DNA of 64,000 nt from Eutypella sp. D-1 (lineage: Eukaryota; Ascomycota; Sordariomycetes; Xylariales; Diatrypaceae). Location of the stretch: the NCBI GenBank assembly GCA_023313575.1, contig JAJTTP010000009.1, forward strand, positions 1 through 64,000. The letters are read 5' to 3'. Shown piece after piece: positions 45,300 to 55,419 of the stretch (its first letter is position 1; each line of letters opens with the position of its first letter). The position numbers and the translations under genes are program-made. The notes below the pieces were generated by a model that made no database searches, had not been told where the DNA came from, and saw only the letters and a program-made list of their open reading frames with translations.

Positions 45300-46690
45300 T
45301 GGTGGTCTCACAACTCTCACATTTGAGGCTCAGACGCCCGATACGAGAACTCGGTGCCTCGACTGATGAAGTCGGCCAACGCCTCCCCACTACGACGTTC
45401 AAAATTGTCGATACGGGACGCCAGCGTTAGGTCATGGCGAAGGACCCTGAGGGGAAAGCGGTTCTTGAAGTCCGACTTGAGTTCACCGAAATTCTGACGC
45501 TTGTCGGACGGTCGATTGCTGTACCAGTCCTTTGCATCGCCCTTGAGGCCTTTGCGGAAGACCGATGGCCTGGCAAGTGATGATGTTGTCCCACCGTTCT
45601 CATACTGGACTGTAGAACTTAGATTCTACAACATCATTACCACCACTAATCCAATCTTCTTGGAATCACCTGCTGTATAGCAGTAGCATTTTTAGCGCTC
45701 TTTCGCGTTGGCTCCACTGGCGCGTGCGCTGGAAGTACCGCGGGGCACTAGCTGTATACAATGTTATTATGGCTTGCTGCCACACTATGGCTCTAATGCT
45801 AAGGGGCCCTTTATCTATGAAAGTCGGGGAGGTGTTCTTCGTCTTGATCTGCGGTGAATTGCATGAGATGTTTCTTCCGGAGATCGACGAAGTTAGCCAA
45901 TTTACGGCCAATTTTTTTGGTTTGAATATGAGCTCCTTCGTATAAATAGTGCAGGGCGCGACGCCGTCCCCAGGGTACACGATGCCTCCATCCGGCATCT
46001 CGAAGGGAGTACGCGTAGTCCGCTTTGTGACGTAAAGATCGTAGATCTGTTCGAGGACCCATTTACTCGTACGGCATAGGTTACCGTCCTAGCCTATGCA
46101 AGCCTTGTGACGGGCGGGCTTCTTCCCTGTCTTGTTCATGTACTCGATGAGAGGTTAGCGCGCAGCTGGATCGTCGGTGTTCTATAAAGAGCGATCGTCA
46201 CTGGCGCTATACTCTGGGTCGAGGGGAGTGATCTTGTCGTCCTTATTTTGATTTCCAAACTTATCTGGGTTTTGGAGAGGTATGTGAGATATCGAGACCT
46301 TGTGGAACTGGTGGACGAGACCCGCGATATCGCAAATATGGTTGTGGGAGGGCGTGGCGGAGACGAGGTGCAGTGATTCTTGGGTATTAACGCGAGGATG
46401 CGCGCACTGACTGATCTCGAATTCTAAAAGTATTGACACTCGTGGACGATGACTCGACTGAAGCGAACGTCATGCCAATAGCGGTATTGGTAGGTCTTCC
46501 GTAGAGCTTCTCGGTAATTTCCCTCGCCTCGCGGTCACGTTTGGACACTTATCGGCCTTTTCCTCTATAAGGACGGCCGAAGCTCCAAGCTCCTTTTTGC
46601 GATCCTTACTAAGTTTGCCATTGAATTTGTGCCCTGTGCGCTTCTCCACGGCATCGGTCTGCGGCGCCTCCTTTTCTATGAGGACCACGC
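45300..46690 (-). mobile_element. Degenerate retrotransposon relic with gag fragment
   Basis: At about 45340-45560 the minus strand reads KGLKGDAKDWYSNRP, then FGELKSDFKNRFPL and RIDNFERRSGEALADFI. This is a retrotransposon gag capsid-type segment ending in a stop. Upstream in the same sense (46690 to 45660) are broken frames with TPSHNHICDIAGLVHQFHKV, KWVLEQIYDLYVTKRT and a twice-used VLIE-lysine motif, probably the N-terminal gag or spacer. No LTRs, pol or terminal duplication was found. Confidence 0.55.
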
Positions 46691-48414
46691 TGGCGGTATC
46701 GATCCAGCGATAGATACAAATGTTAATAGAAGCCGCGATTACATATTTGGCATTTTACGTTGAGGTCAATATGAATCTTTATATCGGCTCCGCCTTTAGC
46801 ATTTACGGGGGCCCACTTTCCCCTATTTCCAGCATGACTTTTATCAATTATTGCTGATATGGAACGCAGCTAGTAGACATCGCAGAATCTATCGCACTGG
46901 AAGTGATGGATGTAGTGTGCATCAGGGTTCCTCCTCGTTGACCTCAGCTTGTACCTAGCACGTCCCTGAATACATATTGCGCGACCAACTCGTGGGAGGT
47001 CGAAAGAAGAAGCATCGAAAACACCAACACAAAACCTCAAACCCTCCAGGGTCCAAGTGCAGTTCACTGAACACCCCCGCCAATTTCCTCGACGCCATTG
47101 ACTCGGCATCCTTTGTCTCGGCCTGGGGCTTTTCAGCCTCCTCCACCTTATCGACGTTCTTATCCTCAAGAACCCACGAGGCGAGTGAAAAGTGACTCAT
47201 GACGCAAGAGAGCCAGCTGATTGCGGATACGGGCGCGAACTTCCATGTGCATGCGGCCAACGTAATTCTCGCCCCAGTTATCGAGACCCTGCGTCCACAT
47301 AGGTAGCCGATCCCCTTAGACGCGACTACGGTCGGCATACGCGAAAACTCGGTCGGTAGCGACGAGGATCATAAAAAGGCGGGCGCTGTTAGGGTGGCAA
47401 ATCTTGAAGATAACCCCATCGCGCAGAATATCGAGACGTTTCGAGACCCAAGTGGCCTCGTCGAATCCTTTAACCCGATAGCCGAGAGAATTCAGGCCAG
47501 GTGGATTGAAATTTTGCGTTTTTTATTCGCAGCTGTAAGAGCTGTTGTTGTTGTTGTTGTTGTTGTTAGGAAGAAAATCCTGAGCGAGGTTAGTGATGGG
47601 AATACGATATATTAAATTTAACCGTAGTAGGAAGTTCACGTTTTGCATCTTGCTTCTACCAGCAAGCTCTGGCCGAATGGGGTGGTTCCTGGCAATGTAT
47701 GGGAATAGAGAGGTTCGAACCAGGTGTCTTGAGATTTTTGCTCTTCTCATTATTAGCAGCTGTAGTAGCTGTTCTCGTCGTTGTTGGGAAGAAAATCCTC
47801 GGCATAACCGCAGTAACCAGTGCATATGGCCCCGGTAGTACGGTATCGTAGATATTTAGGCGTATATTGTTTGTCAGGCCTTCGTTGCCAATACTCAACT
47901 CTCATACGGTGGCCAAAACTTCCACGGGGCCTGTTATAAGCGCATCGATATCTAAAACCAACCTAACTACAACACGAAGATTCAGGGACATGGTCGTATC
48001 CACTGAAATGGTGCTGTGGAAGGGGTCGAATGTCGCATTCTCAGTTAGAACTCTGGAAAGGTCGTATAATCAGTTTTCACTTTTCGTCTAAGCATTTCGT
48101 TCGTACATGATACAGCTCACACTCATGATTACTTCAAATACACCGATCCGATTGATGATACATAGATACTTAGCTCCCTAATTCTTTCCAGACCTGCTCG
48201 GCTGAGTAAAGAAGATCGCGGGTAATGGATCACGTCTCATATTTCAAAGTGAAACGGCATTAAATGTGTTTAGTTCATATTGTCCGGAATATTGCTCCCT
48301 GTTTCCCATTTGAAAGCTACAATGAAGCTAGATAAGCTATATATGCAATGATAACCGTATTCCCCTGCCTAAGTGTCACCCCTCCAATAGTGACTGCGCA
48401 GACTGTCGCATAAA
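46691..48414. repeat. Decayed repetitive region with a duplicated (GTT)n-containing block
   Basis: The block at about 47527-47590 (CAGCTGTAAGAGCTG, then (GTT)9, then GGAAGAAAATCCT) recurs in diverged form at about 47755-47805 (CAGCTGTAGTAGCTG, GTTCTCGTCGTTGTT, GGAAGAAAATCCT). This is a local duplication with about 225 bp spacing. No gene was recognised. ORFs with polyasparagine here are the antisense reading of the microsatellite. Confidence 0.5.
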
Positions 48415-50326
48415 TCAAGTGGAAGCCGTCTTCCAACCTCCCCAAAAGTAGATCTGCGGTTGGAAACCAAAGAGTCGTCGGCTTCTTGCGACGGCCAGAA
48501 GCCTTTTCCATGGCCAAGCCCAGGTGTATAATGATGGCCTAGGAGATCTCTGCGTAATAGGTTGTGCTGTTGGATAGCTCGACCGGTTCTTCGTTGCCGG
48601 TGGAACCTCTGTTAAGTAACGAAAATGTAAAATGTGATAATTTAGGAGCGCGTAAATAGTCAAGAGGTAAGTAGTATGGTGTATGTGATATGATATAGCC
48701 GCTTATTTCGCCTTGAAACCAAGAGTTAGCAAAACAAGTCGAATTGGGAAAGAAGGGACACCCACCAAGAGCTAGCAGTCCCAGATTCCTCAGCGAGGAA
48801 GGCGGGAGCCCGTATGAACCCACGATCAAGGTTACCGTTGGGCACCATATATACGGCCACCACGATGAGCCCGAACCCCAGCTGGATAAGGATTCGCCAA
48901 TGATATTCGCGGATGAGGCCGTGGCCTCTAGAGTCTCCAGTATACTGCTCGTTATATTCTGAGCTTGGTATAGAAGCAAAGAATGGTCGTCGTATCTCGA
49001 TGATAGATCTTCCATAGTGTCGGCAAGCCGTTGTAGACCCTATCCTTTCCATATCAGTTCTCTCCCAAGGCTATGAACGTGGGTTTAACTGACACGTTCG
49101 AGGCTGTTCTGCCTATTTTCTAATTCAGCGGCTTGTCGTCGTGACAACTCCTGAAATTTTATTAATAAGCTGCCAGGAGAAGCGTTGGATCGGGTTTTGC
49201 TCACGATTTGGTCTTGAAGAGTCGTAGTGGATGAAACTGCAGCTGCGACTACGGCCATAAAGATGTCCATCTCCGACTCAGCTGTGCGGGTCAATGCCTG
49301 TAGAGAATCTTCGCGGGCTGATGCGGCCTCGGCATGTCCCTTCACGACCTCACGTATCATCGCATCAAGTAAAGTCTGAAGGTTGGCAGCGCTATCGGTT
49401 CCCTTATGGACTTGGCGTACCGAGTCCTGCAAGATATCATGAGCGAAGCACTTGGAAATGATGAACGTCATGAGTCGTACCTCTAATGCACTGGTCAGTC
49501 TACCTAGGACTGTAGACTCTATATCTCCAAGACCTTGTGCAAGTCGATCTAACGTAGGCGAAAGTCTATCGACTTGTTTAGTTGCCTCTCTGGACCGCTT
49601 ATCGAAGTCGTGGAGTCGCATTTCGAGGTCGTTCTCCACCGAGTCGGCTATGTTGCTCATGATCTTGGCCATACGCTGAAAGAGCAGGATGTGTTGTGCT
49701 GTCACTGGTTAGTGAATTTCCAGGCCTAGAAAACAGGTATATTAAAACGTACCCTTGTCATTGTCGGCCCTGGCAGCGTCGCAGAACCTCAACGCCTTGT
49801 GACGGTAACTGACCCAAGTATTCCAAGCTGAGTCGGAGGCTCCCAGGCCAGCCAGACACGAGTCGATCTCGTCCGAGGTGACGTGGAGATTAGCTGTGTT
49901 CCCCAAGGGAAGATGGCTGAGAACAGGTTCGCGAAAGTTGGCACATTCTCCCGGAATAATAAAATTGCCCCTCTCCAGATCGCAGATGGCTAGACTGGCA
50001 GCATAGGAGTCGACGAAGTCTCGTATCTGGCGGCCGCTGTCGGTCAGAACGGTGGCTTCGTCCTTTCCCTCGAGTAGTTCGCAGTTGTTCACCAGTAGCC
50101 GAGCGGCTATCCGGTGACAATATGGTTCCGACTCCAGCTGGCGAAGCTCCTGGAGAGTCATTTCATATGCATCTAGCTGGCGAGTAGGAGGATGCTGAAG
50201 GAGACGCGAAGAATCTGTGCTTGTGTGTGGGCTTAGGACATGTTCTACGTGCTCTCTCCCTAGACACAGCCTGTTAGCATCGAGATCTAACGGGAAGATA
50301 CTACATGTGTATATGAAGTGCAGCAA
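48415..50326 (-). CDS. KAR5: Kar5/Tht1-like nuclear fusion protein (5' end unresolved)
   Basis: Four exons on the minus strand, (5' end)-49753, 49704-49094, 49039-48766 and 48608-48415, join in phase. The luminal region has [42 protein letters not shown] and [10 protein letters not shown], the cysteine-rich signature of Tht1/Kar5 (PF04163). A long helical region follows ([20 protein letters not shown] to [15 protein letters not shown]). After it come the hydrophobic membrane segments [21 protein letters not shown] and LRNLGLLAL, then a basic tail ([16 protein letters not shown]). Kar5 works at the nuclear envelope in karyogamy after mating. The first exon is not resolved. An ATG at 50472 starts a signal-like peptide (MGVAAATLLSLTHAG), but its GTAGGT donor is out of phase with the acceptors I could find. 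Confidence 0.78.
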
Positions 50327-50472
50327 ACCAAAGATGACGATCTGCAGCTTTCATCTCAAACACTTGTTCACCTAGAAACTCTGGGTGACCTACCACGATT
50401 CCGGACTGGCCACAGCGCGGAGGTGAGTCCGGCATGTGTCAGTGAGAGAAGAGTGGCCGCAGCCACTCCCAT

Positions 50473-51496
50473 ATTACAGGCGGAGTCTTGTATTCTCATC
50501 TTGCCGTGTCGACTGATCCTTACTGAATATCATGCCAGTAGGCAATAGAAGAAGTCAAAGAAGCAGTGTTTGCTTGGCCCTCCAGTCAGAAGCTCAGAGA
50601 AAGTGGCTTCTTTACCTATCTAGGTAGGTGCGCGACTGAAAGACGATGGATAGCATCAGGAAAAGAGATGCCGTGATCTTCTGCTTCAGTATTTGCCCCC
50701 AGTGGGATATTCGCAGAAAGTTTAGAAGATCATGTGAGATTTGAAAGTCATGAAGGTCATCGGTGACGTCTGAAATGCAGAGGTGGAAGTGTGACGAGAA
50801 GAGAAGGTAATTCATGATATAAGAGGAAAAGGAAGAAGGGAAGAGTAAGTAGGTACTTAGTGATGGAGGAAAGGAAGGAGAGAAGGAGGGAAATCCACCC
50901 ATCGTCACCCGCCCCAAATCAAGTTGATATGGGAATTGAGATGGGAGTTGCGATGGGAGTTGTGCTAGGGACGGCCCTGAGAGGAAAGGAAGGAGCGAGG
51001 TAGAGTGCCCAGAGTGCTTCATGATGCACCGGATAACGATATCCCTAGGCCTTGCGCCTACACAGGTGAATCGTCACCGATAATAATAAAGTAAAACTGT
51101 AAGAATGAAAAAAGTAATCATTTAATATGCCTTCATATAAACTATCTCTATTGGCAGATTGACTTACACGAGATGCAGCCGGACATAACATCAAGATCGC
51201 AGCACACTAGGCAGCTCAGGGGCTAGCTATGCATAGAACGAAGGGTATGCATCTAGACACAGTAACGTGGGGGTCTGGGTGTGCACTTATCAGCAGCCAA
51301 TCATATGGCACCAAACGGAGGCAAAAGGTGGATTCCATCTAACTAAGTACTCTTTTCGACCTTGGACGCCATTTTGTTAGCCCACGGGAAACTTCCGAGG
51401 TCATTTTTATACTTCACCAAGTACCAATCGATGAGATTGAACCACGATAGATAGGGTTACCTCCCTCCCCGCTCTCCTCTCCGACCTTTCTTTACG
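50473..51496. other. Intergenic between Kar5-like and uL6m genes
   Basis: Divergent promoters are expected here. The region 50800-51010 is rich in GGAA/GGGA on the plus strand (polypurine). No gene was recognised. Confidence 0.45.
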
Positions 51497-52372
51497 ATGT
51501 TGGCCCCCGGCCGAGGCTTAGTCCTCGAGAAGAGCGCCGGCATCATCAACCTCCCAAGCTTTCTGCTCCCAGCTTTTTCATCCGCCTTCGCCTCCTCCTC
51601 CCACCACCACCACCCCGCGCGCCGACAATTCTCCAGCACGCCTCACCGACCATCGAAGTTAGGCCGGACACCGATATCCATTCCGCCGGGAGTCGAGATC
51701 TCGGTGGGCGAGCCGCGGATCGTGAAGGACGCGACGACGTACCTGCGGATACCGAAGCGCACGGTGACGGTGGAGGGCCCGCTGGGAAAGCTCGATCTCG
51801 AGATCCCGCCCTTTATCAAGATCGACCAGGATGCCGAGACCCGGAGAGCCGTGCTGAGTATCGAGGATACCAAGGAGAAGCGACAGATGGAGATGTGGGG
51901 TACGTACGAGAAAGATAGATACACGGTTGGGGAAAACAGAAGGAAAACGGGCGGGGGGAATAGAGATCTAGTTCTAACTAAGCATGCGCTTTCTCTCATT
52001 CTAGGAACGACCTGGGCCTACATCCAACGCTACATCATCGGAGTGTCCGAGGGGCACACGGCAGTTCTACGTTTAGTCGGGGTAGGATACCGAGCGTTCA
52101 TCGAGGAGCGGCCGAAGAAGGCGCAGTACGAGGGGCAGAAGTTCGTGTGTCTGAAGCTGGGGTTCACGCATCCCGTGGAGGAGCCGGTGCCGCTGGGGAT
52201 GAAGGTCAGCACGCCGCAGCCGACGCGCATCCTGATCGAGGGCATCAACCGCGAGGCCGTCATGTCCCTGGCTGCCCGCATCCGCCAGTGGAGACGCCCT
52301 GAGCCGTATAAGGGCAAGGGCATCTTCGTCAATGATGAGACTATCAAGTTGAAGCAGAAGAAGATCAAGTGA
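51497..52372 (+). CDS. MRPL6: Mitochondrial large-subunit ribosomal protein uL6m
   Basis: Two exons, 51497-51899 and 52005-52372, give 256 residues. The 105-bp intron (GTACGT to TCTAG) is a multiple of three and has no stop, so the unspliced frame is also open (291 residues). Splicing restores EMWGTTWAYIQRYI, as in the family. The N-terminus is a basic, hydroxylated mitochondrial targeting stretch with a His run (SSHHHHPARRQFSST). The two L6 alpha/beta repeats follow, with RTVTVEGPLGKLDLEIP in the first and the RNA-binding C-terminal motif AARIRQWRRPEPYKGKGIF in the second. It assembles in the mitoribosome near the GTPase centre. Housekeeping gene, next to the convergent nucleotidase. Confidence 0.93.
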   Translation: MLAPGRGLVLEKSAGIINLPSFLLPAFSSAFASSSHHHHPARRQFSSTPHRPSKLGRTPISIPPGVEISVGEPRIVKDATTYLRIPKRTVTVEGPLGKLDLEIPPFIKIDQDAETRRAVLSIEDTKEKRQMEMWGTYEKDRYTVGENRRKTGGGNRDLVLTKHALSLILGTTWAYIQRYIIGVSEGHTAVLRLVGVGYRAFIEERPKKAQYEGQKFVCLKLGFTHPVEEPVPLGMKVSTPQPTRILIEGINREAVMSLAARIRQWRRPEPYKGKGIFVNDETIKLKQKKIK

Positions 52373-52751
52373 TCAATATCACTCAATCAATCAATCAATC
52401 GATCGATCATTCATCATCACGATCACGATACGCGATGCTACCGTGTTACAATGGGAGCAGTTACGGGAGGTTCTTGGTTTCTCGTTTCAATCAATCTCGT
52501 TGCTCTATATAACCCCCTCCCCAATAGCAGAGAATGCTTCACCCAACGGTGGTGGGCCGGGTGGGCATCGTGGTGGGGGTTCATCTAGATGTTGTATGCT
52601 TTTAAAGTACCTAGTTATCATATGTACATTACGAGGACAGGCTGCTGCCGCCATGCGCAAATCTATAGAACCTCCCAAAAAAAACCTTCGCATGCGAAAT
52701 GACCACCAGAGATATGCGATCGGGTAGAAGAAGACGTGATCTCTCCCCCCC
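52373..52751. repeat. Convergent 3' intergenic region with tetranucleotide repeats
   Basis: Between stop codons of uL6m and the nucleotidase. It begins with (AATC)n/(GATC)n repeats at 52380-52410. No gene. Confidence 0.6.
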
Positions 52752-53816
52752 TCACTTGCTATTCCACACCTCCTGCACGGCAGCGAGGACCTGCGCATGC
52801 ACGCTGGCGGGGGCAGCCACGACACCCTTATTATCCGCGAGCGTGCGCCCAATACTAAAATCCAGCCTCTTGCCATGAATATCCGTAACAGCGCCGCCGG
52901 CCTCGCGGACAATAAGATCACCCGCAGCATGGTCCCAAATCTTCTCCTGGTAGGTCGCTTTAACGGGGAGGCGGAGGTAGATATCGCCGGCGCCGCGGGC
53001 AATGGAGGCGTATTTGGCCTGGGAGTCGAGGCGGACGCTGGGGTTAGTGATGCCGAGCTTCTCGGCGATCTTGGCCTGGTCGCCGTGCGCGGAGTGGGAG
53101 GCCTCGACGCTCTCGCAGAACGTGGCTGCCGCCATGTCGGTCAGCGGGCGCATGGCGATGGGTTTCTTAGGGGCGAGCTCGCCCATGGTCAGGGGCCGAC
53201 TGCTGGCCCCCTCGCCCAGCACGGCCGAGAACAGGACGCCCCGCCCGCCTTCGTCCGACTGACCGCTTTCCATGCTGCCACTGAGGGGCGCGGTGTCGTC
53301 GACGGGGAGGTTCGGGCACCCCAGCACGCCCACCTGGACTTGTCCATCGATCATGAGGCCCAGACACACGGCGTACTGGCCGCCGCGGAGGAAGCCGAGG
53401 GTGCCATCGATGGGGTCGATAGTCCAGATGCGACCCTTGGCGCCGCCTGGGCTATTACCGTGATCGATGAGGGTGAGCATGCTATCGACGTCGGAGATGG
53501 CGCCGCCGAGCAGGGACTCGGCCTCGGGGTCGGAGAGCTGGGTGGTCTTGACGAGGTCCCAGATAGTCTGCTTCAGGGTCTCGTTGGAGCGGAGCGAGGC
53601 GGCCTCCTCCTCGGCGACGATCTCGTCTTCGGGGAAGTTGGCCTTCAGCGCACTGATGATCAGGGCCTGCGCTCCGAAATCGCCAATCGTCACCGGCGAC
53701 TTGTCGTCCTTCGACACCGTCCCCTTGGCCTTCTCGTGGAACACGCGCTTCGTGAGCAGAGCGGCGCGCTGCACCGCGAGCTCGGCGATCTCGAGCTCCT
53801 TAGCGTAGGCCGACAT
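52752..53816 (-). CDS. MET22: 3'(2'),5'-bisphosphate nucleotidase
   Basis: A 354-residue protein of the inositol-monophosphatase superfamily, starting MSAYAKELEIAELAVQRAALLTK like known Hal2/Met22 proteins. Metal-binding motifs are present: the glutamates of AEEEAASLR, DPIDGTLGF, and WDHAAGDLIVREAGG. KSPVTIGDFGAQALI is the family's N-terminal loop. It hydrolyses PAP to AMP and phosphate (also PAPS), keeping sulfate assimilation and 5'-exoribonucleases active; lithium and sodium inhibit it. The frame is open far upstream, to an in-frame ATG at 54185 (see findings). A 372-codon antisense frame overlaps it and is rejected. Confidence 0.93.
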   Translation of the reverse strand: MSAYAKELEIAELAVQRAALLTKRVFHEKAKGTVSKDDKSPVTIGDFGAQALIISALKANFPEDEIVAEEEAASLRSNETLKQTIWDLVKTTQLSDPEAESLLGGAISDVDSMLTLIDHGNSPGGAKGRIWTIDPIDGTLGFLRGGQYAVCLGLMIDGQVQVGVLGCPNLPVDDTAPLSGSMESGQSDEGGRGVLFSAVLGEGASSRPLTMGELAPKKPIAMRPLTDMAAATFCESVEASHSAHGDQAKIAEKLGITNPSVRLDSQAKYASIARGAGDIYLRLPVKATYQEKIWDHAAGDLIVREAGGAVTDIHGKRLDFSIGRTLADNKGVVAAPASVHAQVLAAVQEVWNSK

Positions 53817-55419
53817 CGTGCTATGCGTAGTAGTAGTAATAGTAGTAGTACCCGGTCTTGGGCTGCGGGTAGAGAAGGCGCTAGTAGAGGAGGCTGGTGG
53901 AAGGGGAGAAAATAAAATAGGAGGCGGGGTAGTAGTGGTGGTAGTAGTAGTGGTGGTATTGTCGAAGATACGGTCGAAGATACGGGAAGTGACCTGGGAG
54001 ATGCGGGGAATGAGGAGGATTCGAGTGGAGGAGAGGATCAAGGCCAGGATGACGACGTAAAAAGATATAGAAAGTAGTAGTTTGTTAGTTATGTGGATAT
54101 GGCTATGGATATGACGACTATCTGTCCTCGGACTTTTTTTCTCTACGTTTTTGGCACATGCAGTGTTCTTCTTCTTCTTCTTCATAAGGGGGAGAAGACA
54201 CACACACACACACGCACCACCCTTAGCTCACTTTTCTTGACAATGTACCTAGTTGAGATTTTATGAGTGGATCGTGTGTCTTGTGAGCTTGTGACGGAAT
54301 AGGAAAATTCTCTAGGAGCGGCACGGATAGACGCAGGACGGAAAAGAAAGGAAAAATCTTCAACTTAGCTACCCACGATACTTCTCAAGTATACGGAGTA
54401 ACGTGTGGCCAAGTCCCGAAGTAGTATGCAGATAATGCAGGTGAAGATTCCTATTACATGAGAAAAGCGTCAAAAACGGGATGTAGTAGTAGTAGTAGTA
54501 CATAGGGACCTCAAGTTATCGTTAGGTAGTAGTTATCGTAGCTATCATAGCGGTAGTAGATCGTTCAGAACCCCGCCATTAAGCTGTCCGAGCGAGGCGG
54601 GAAGAAGGTGGTGACGGCAACGGCGGAGAGAGCCGGTATCCACACATTATAAATTTTGCAGGGATTCTTGTTCGTACGTATACATGTATGTACTATGTGT
54701 TGTGGGAAGGTACCGACTCCCGGCCCCGATCTCCGATAGCCCCAGGACGCAAGTGGAAGGGAGTACTTAGGTACATGTAATTTTTTAAAGTGATGATGTC
54801 TCTTAGGTACGTACCTGACTGCCTGAGTCGATTAGTAAGACGGGTTGGACAGGTACACCTGCCTAGAGCTGCCCGGCAGCTACTTGCATCAGGCATACAT
54901 ATACCTAAGTCAGTTTGCATGTGCTACATACAGTGCATGCATGCATATTGTTGCTAGCATGTACTAATCCGTACCCTTGTTCAATATAACCACGACTCGA
55001 TAGGGTATTTAGGGGCTGACTTCGTAGCCTCGGAGTCAGACATGACGCCTAGAACAAAGAATTCGATACCGAGTAGGTACTTCCTCGGTACTAATCTAGA
55101 AAAAATTCCGACCCCCCGGCTGCGTGCAGCCCGCCGCCATAGCAACCACAAACCACTACAGCCATACATCACTCCAGGGCTTGCAGGCAATGCAATGCAA
55201 CCATCACCATAATCACCATCGCTATAAACATTTTGGGGGGAGGTTTATCTTCTCAGCCACCTCGCTCACAACCAACCCTTACAACATCCACAACACTTAA
55301 TTGCCTTCCCATTATTTCATCCACCCCCATCGACATCTAACTAATGTGACAGAATACGTGAACAAATAATACCTCCATACCTCGTCTGTAGGTATTATCT
55401 CTTTGTTTCACGGGTCACG
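53817..55419. repeat. Nucleotidase 5' region and intergenic with microsatellites
   Basis: Holds several simple repeats: GTAGTAGTGGTGGTA-type repeats near 53820-53850 and 53935-53960, (CTT)n near 54168-54182, (CA)n near 54199-54213 and (GTA)n near 54484-54500. GTACGTA-like and TAGGTAC motifs recur around 54660-54920. No second gene was recognised. Confidence 0.55.

Noticed and set aside
47700..47735. GGTTCGAACC resembling a tRNA B box
   Set aside because: No A box at the right distance and no cloverleaf could be folded from the surrounding sequence.
47523..47825. Minus-strand frame with polyasparagine
   Set aside because: It is the translation of a (GTT)n microsatellite in decayed repeat DNA.
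52797..53915. Open frame of 372 codons on the plus strand
   Set aside because: It is antisense to the Hal2/Met22 gene. Its product is rich in Gly, Ala and Asp without domain resemblance; high GC and biased codons of the real gene keep the complementary frame open.
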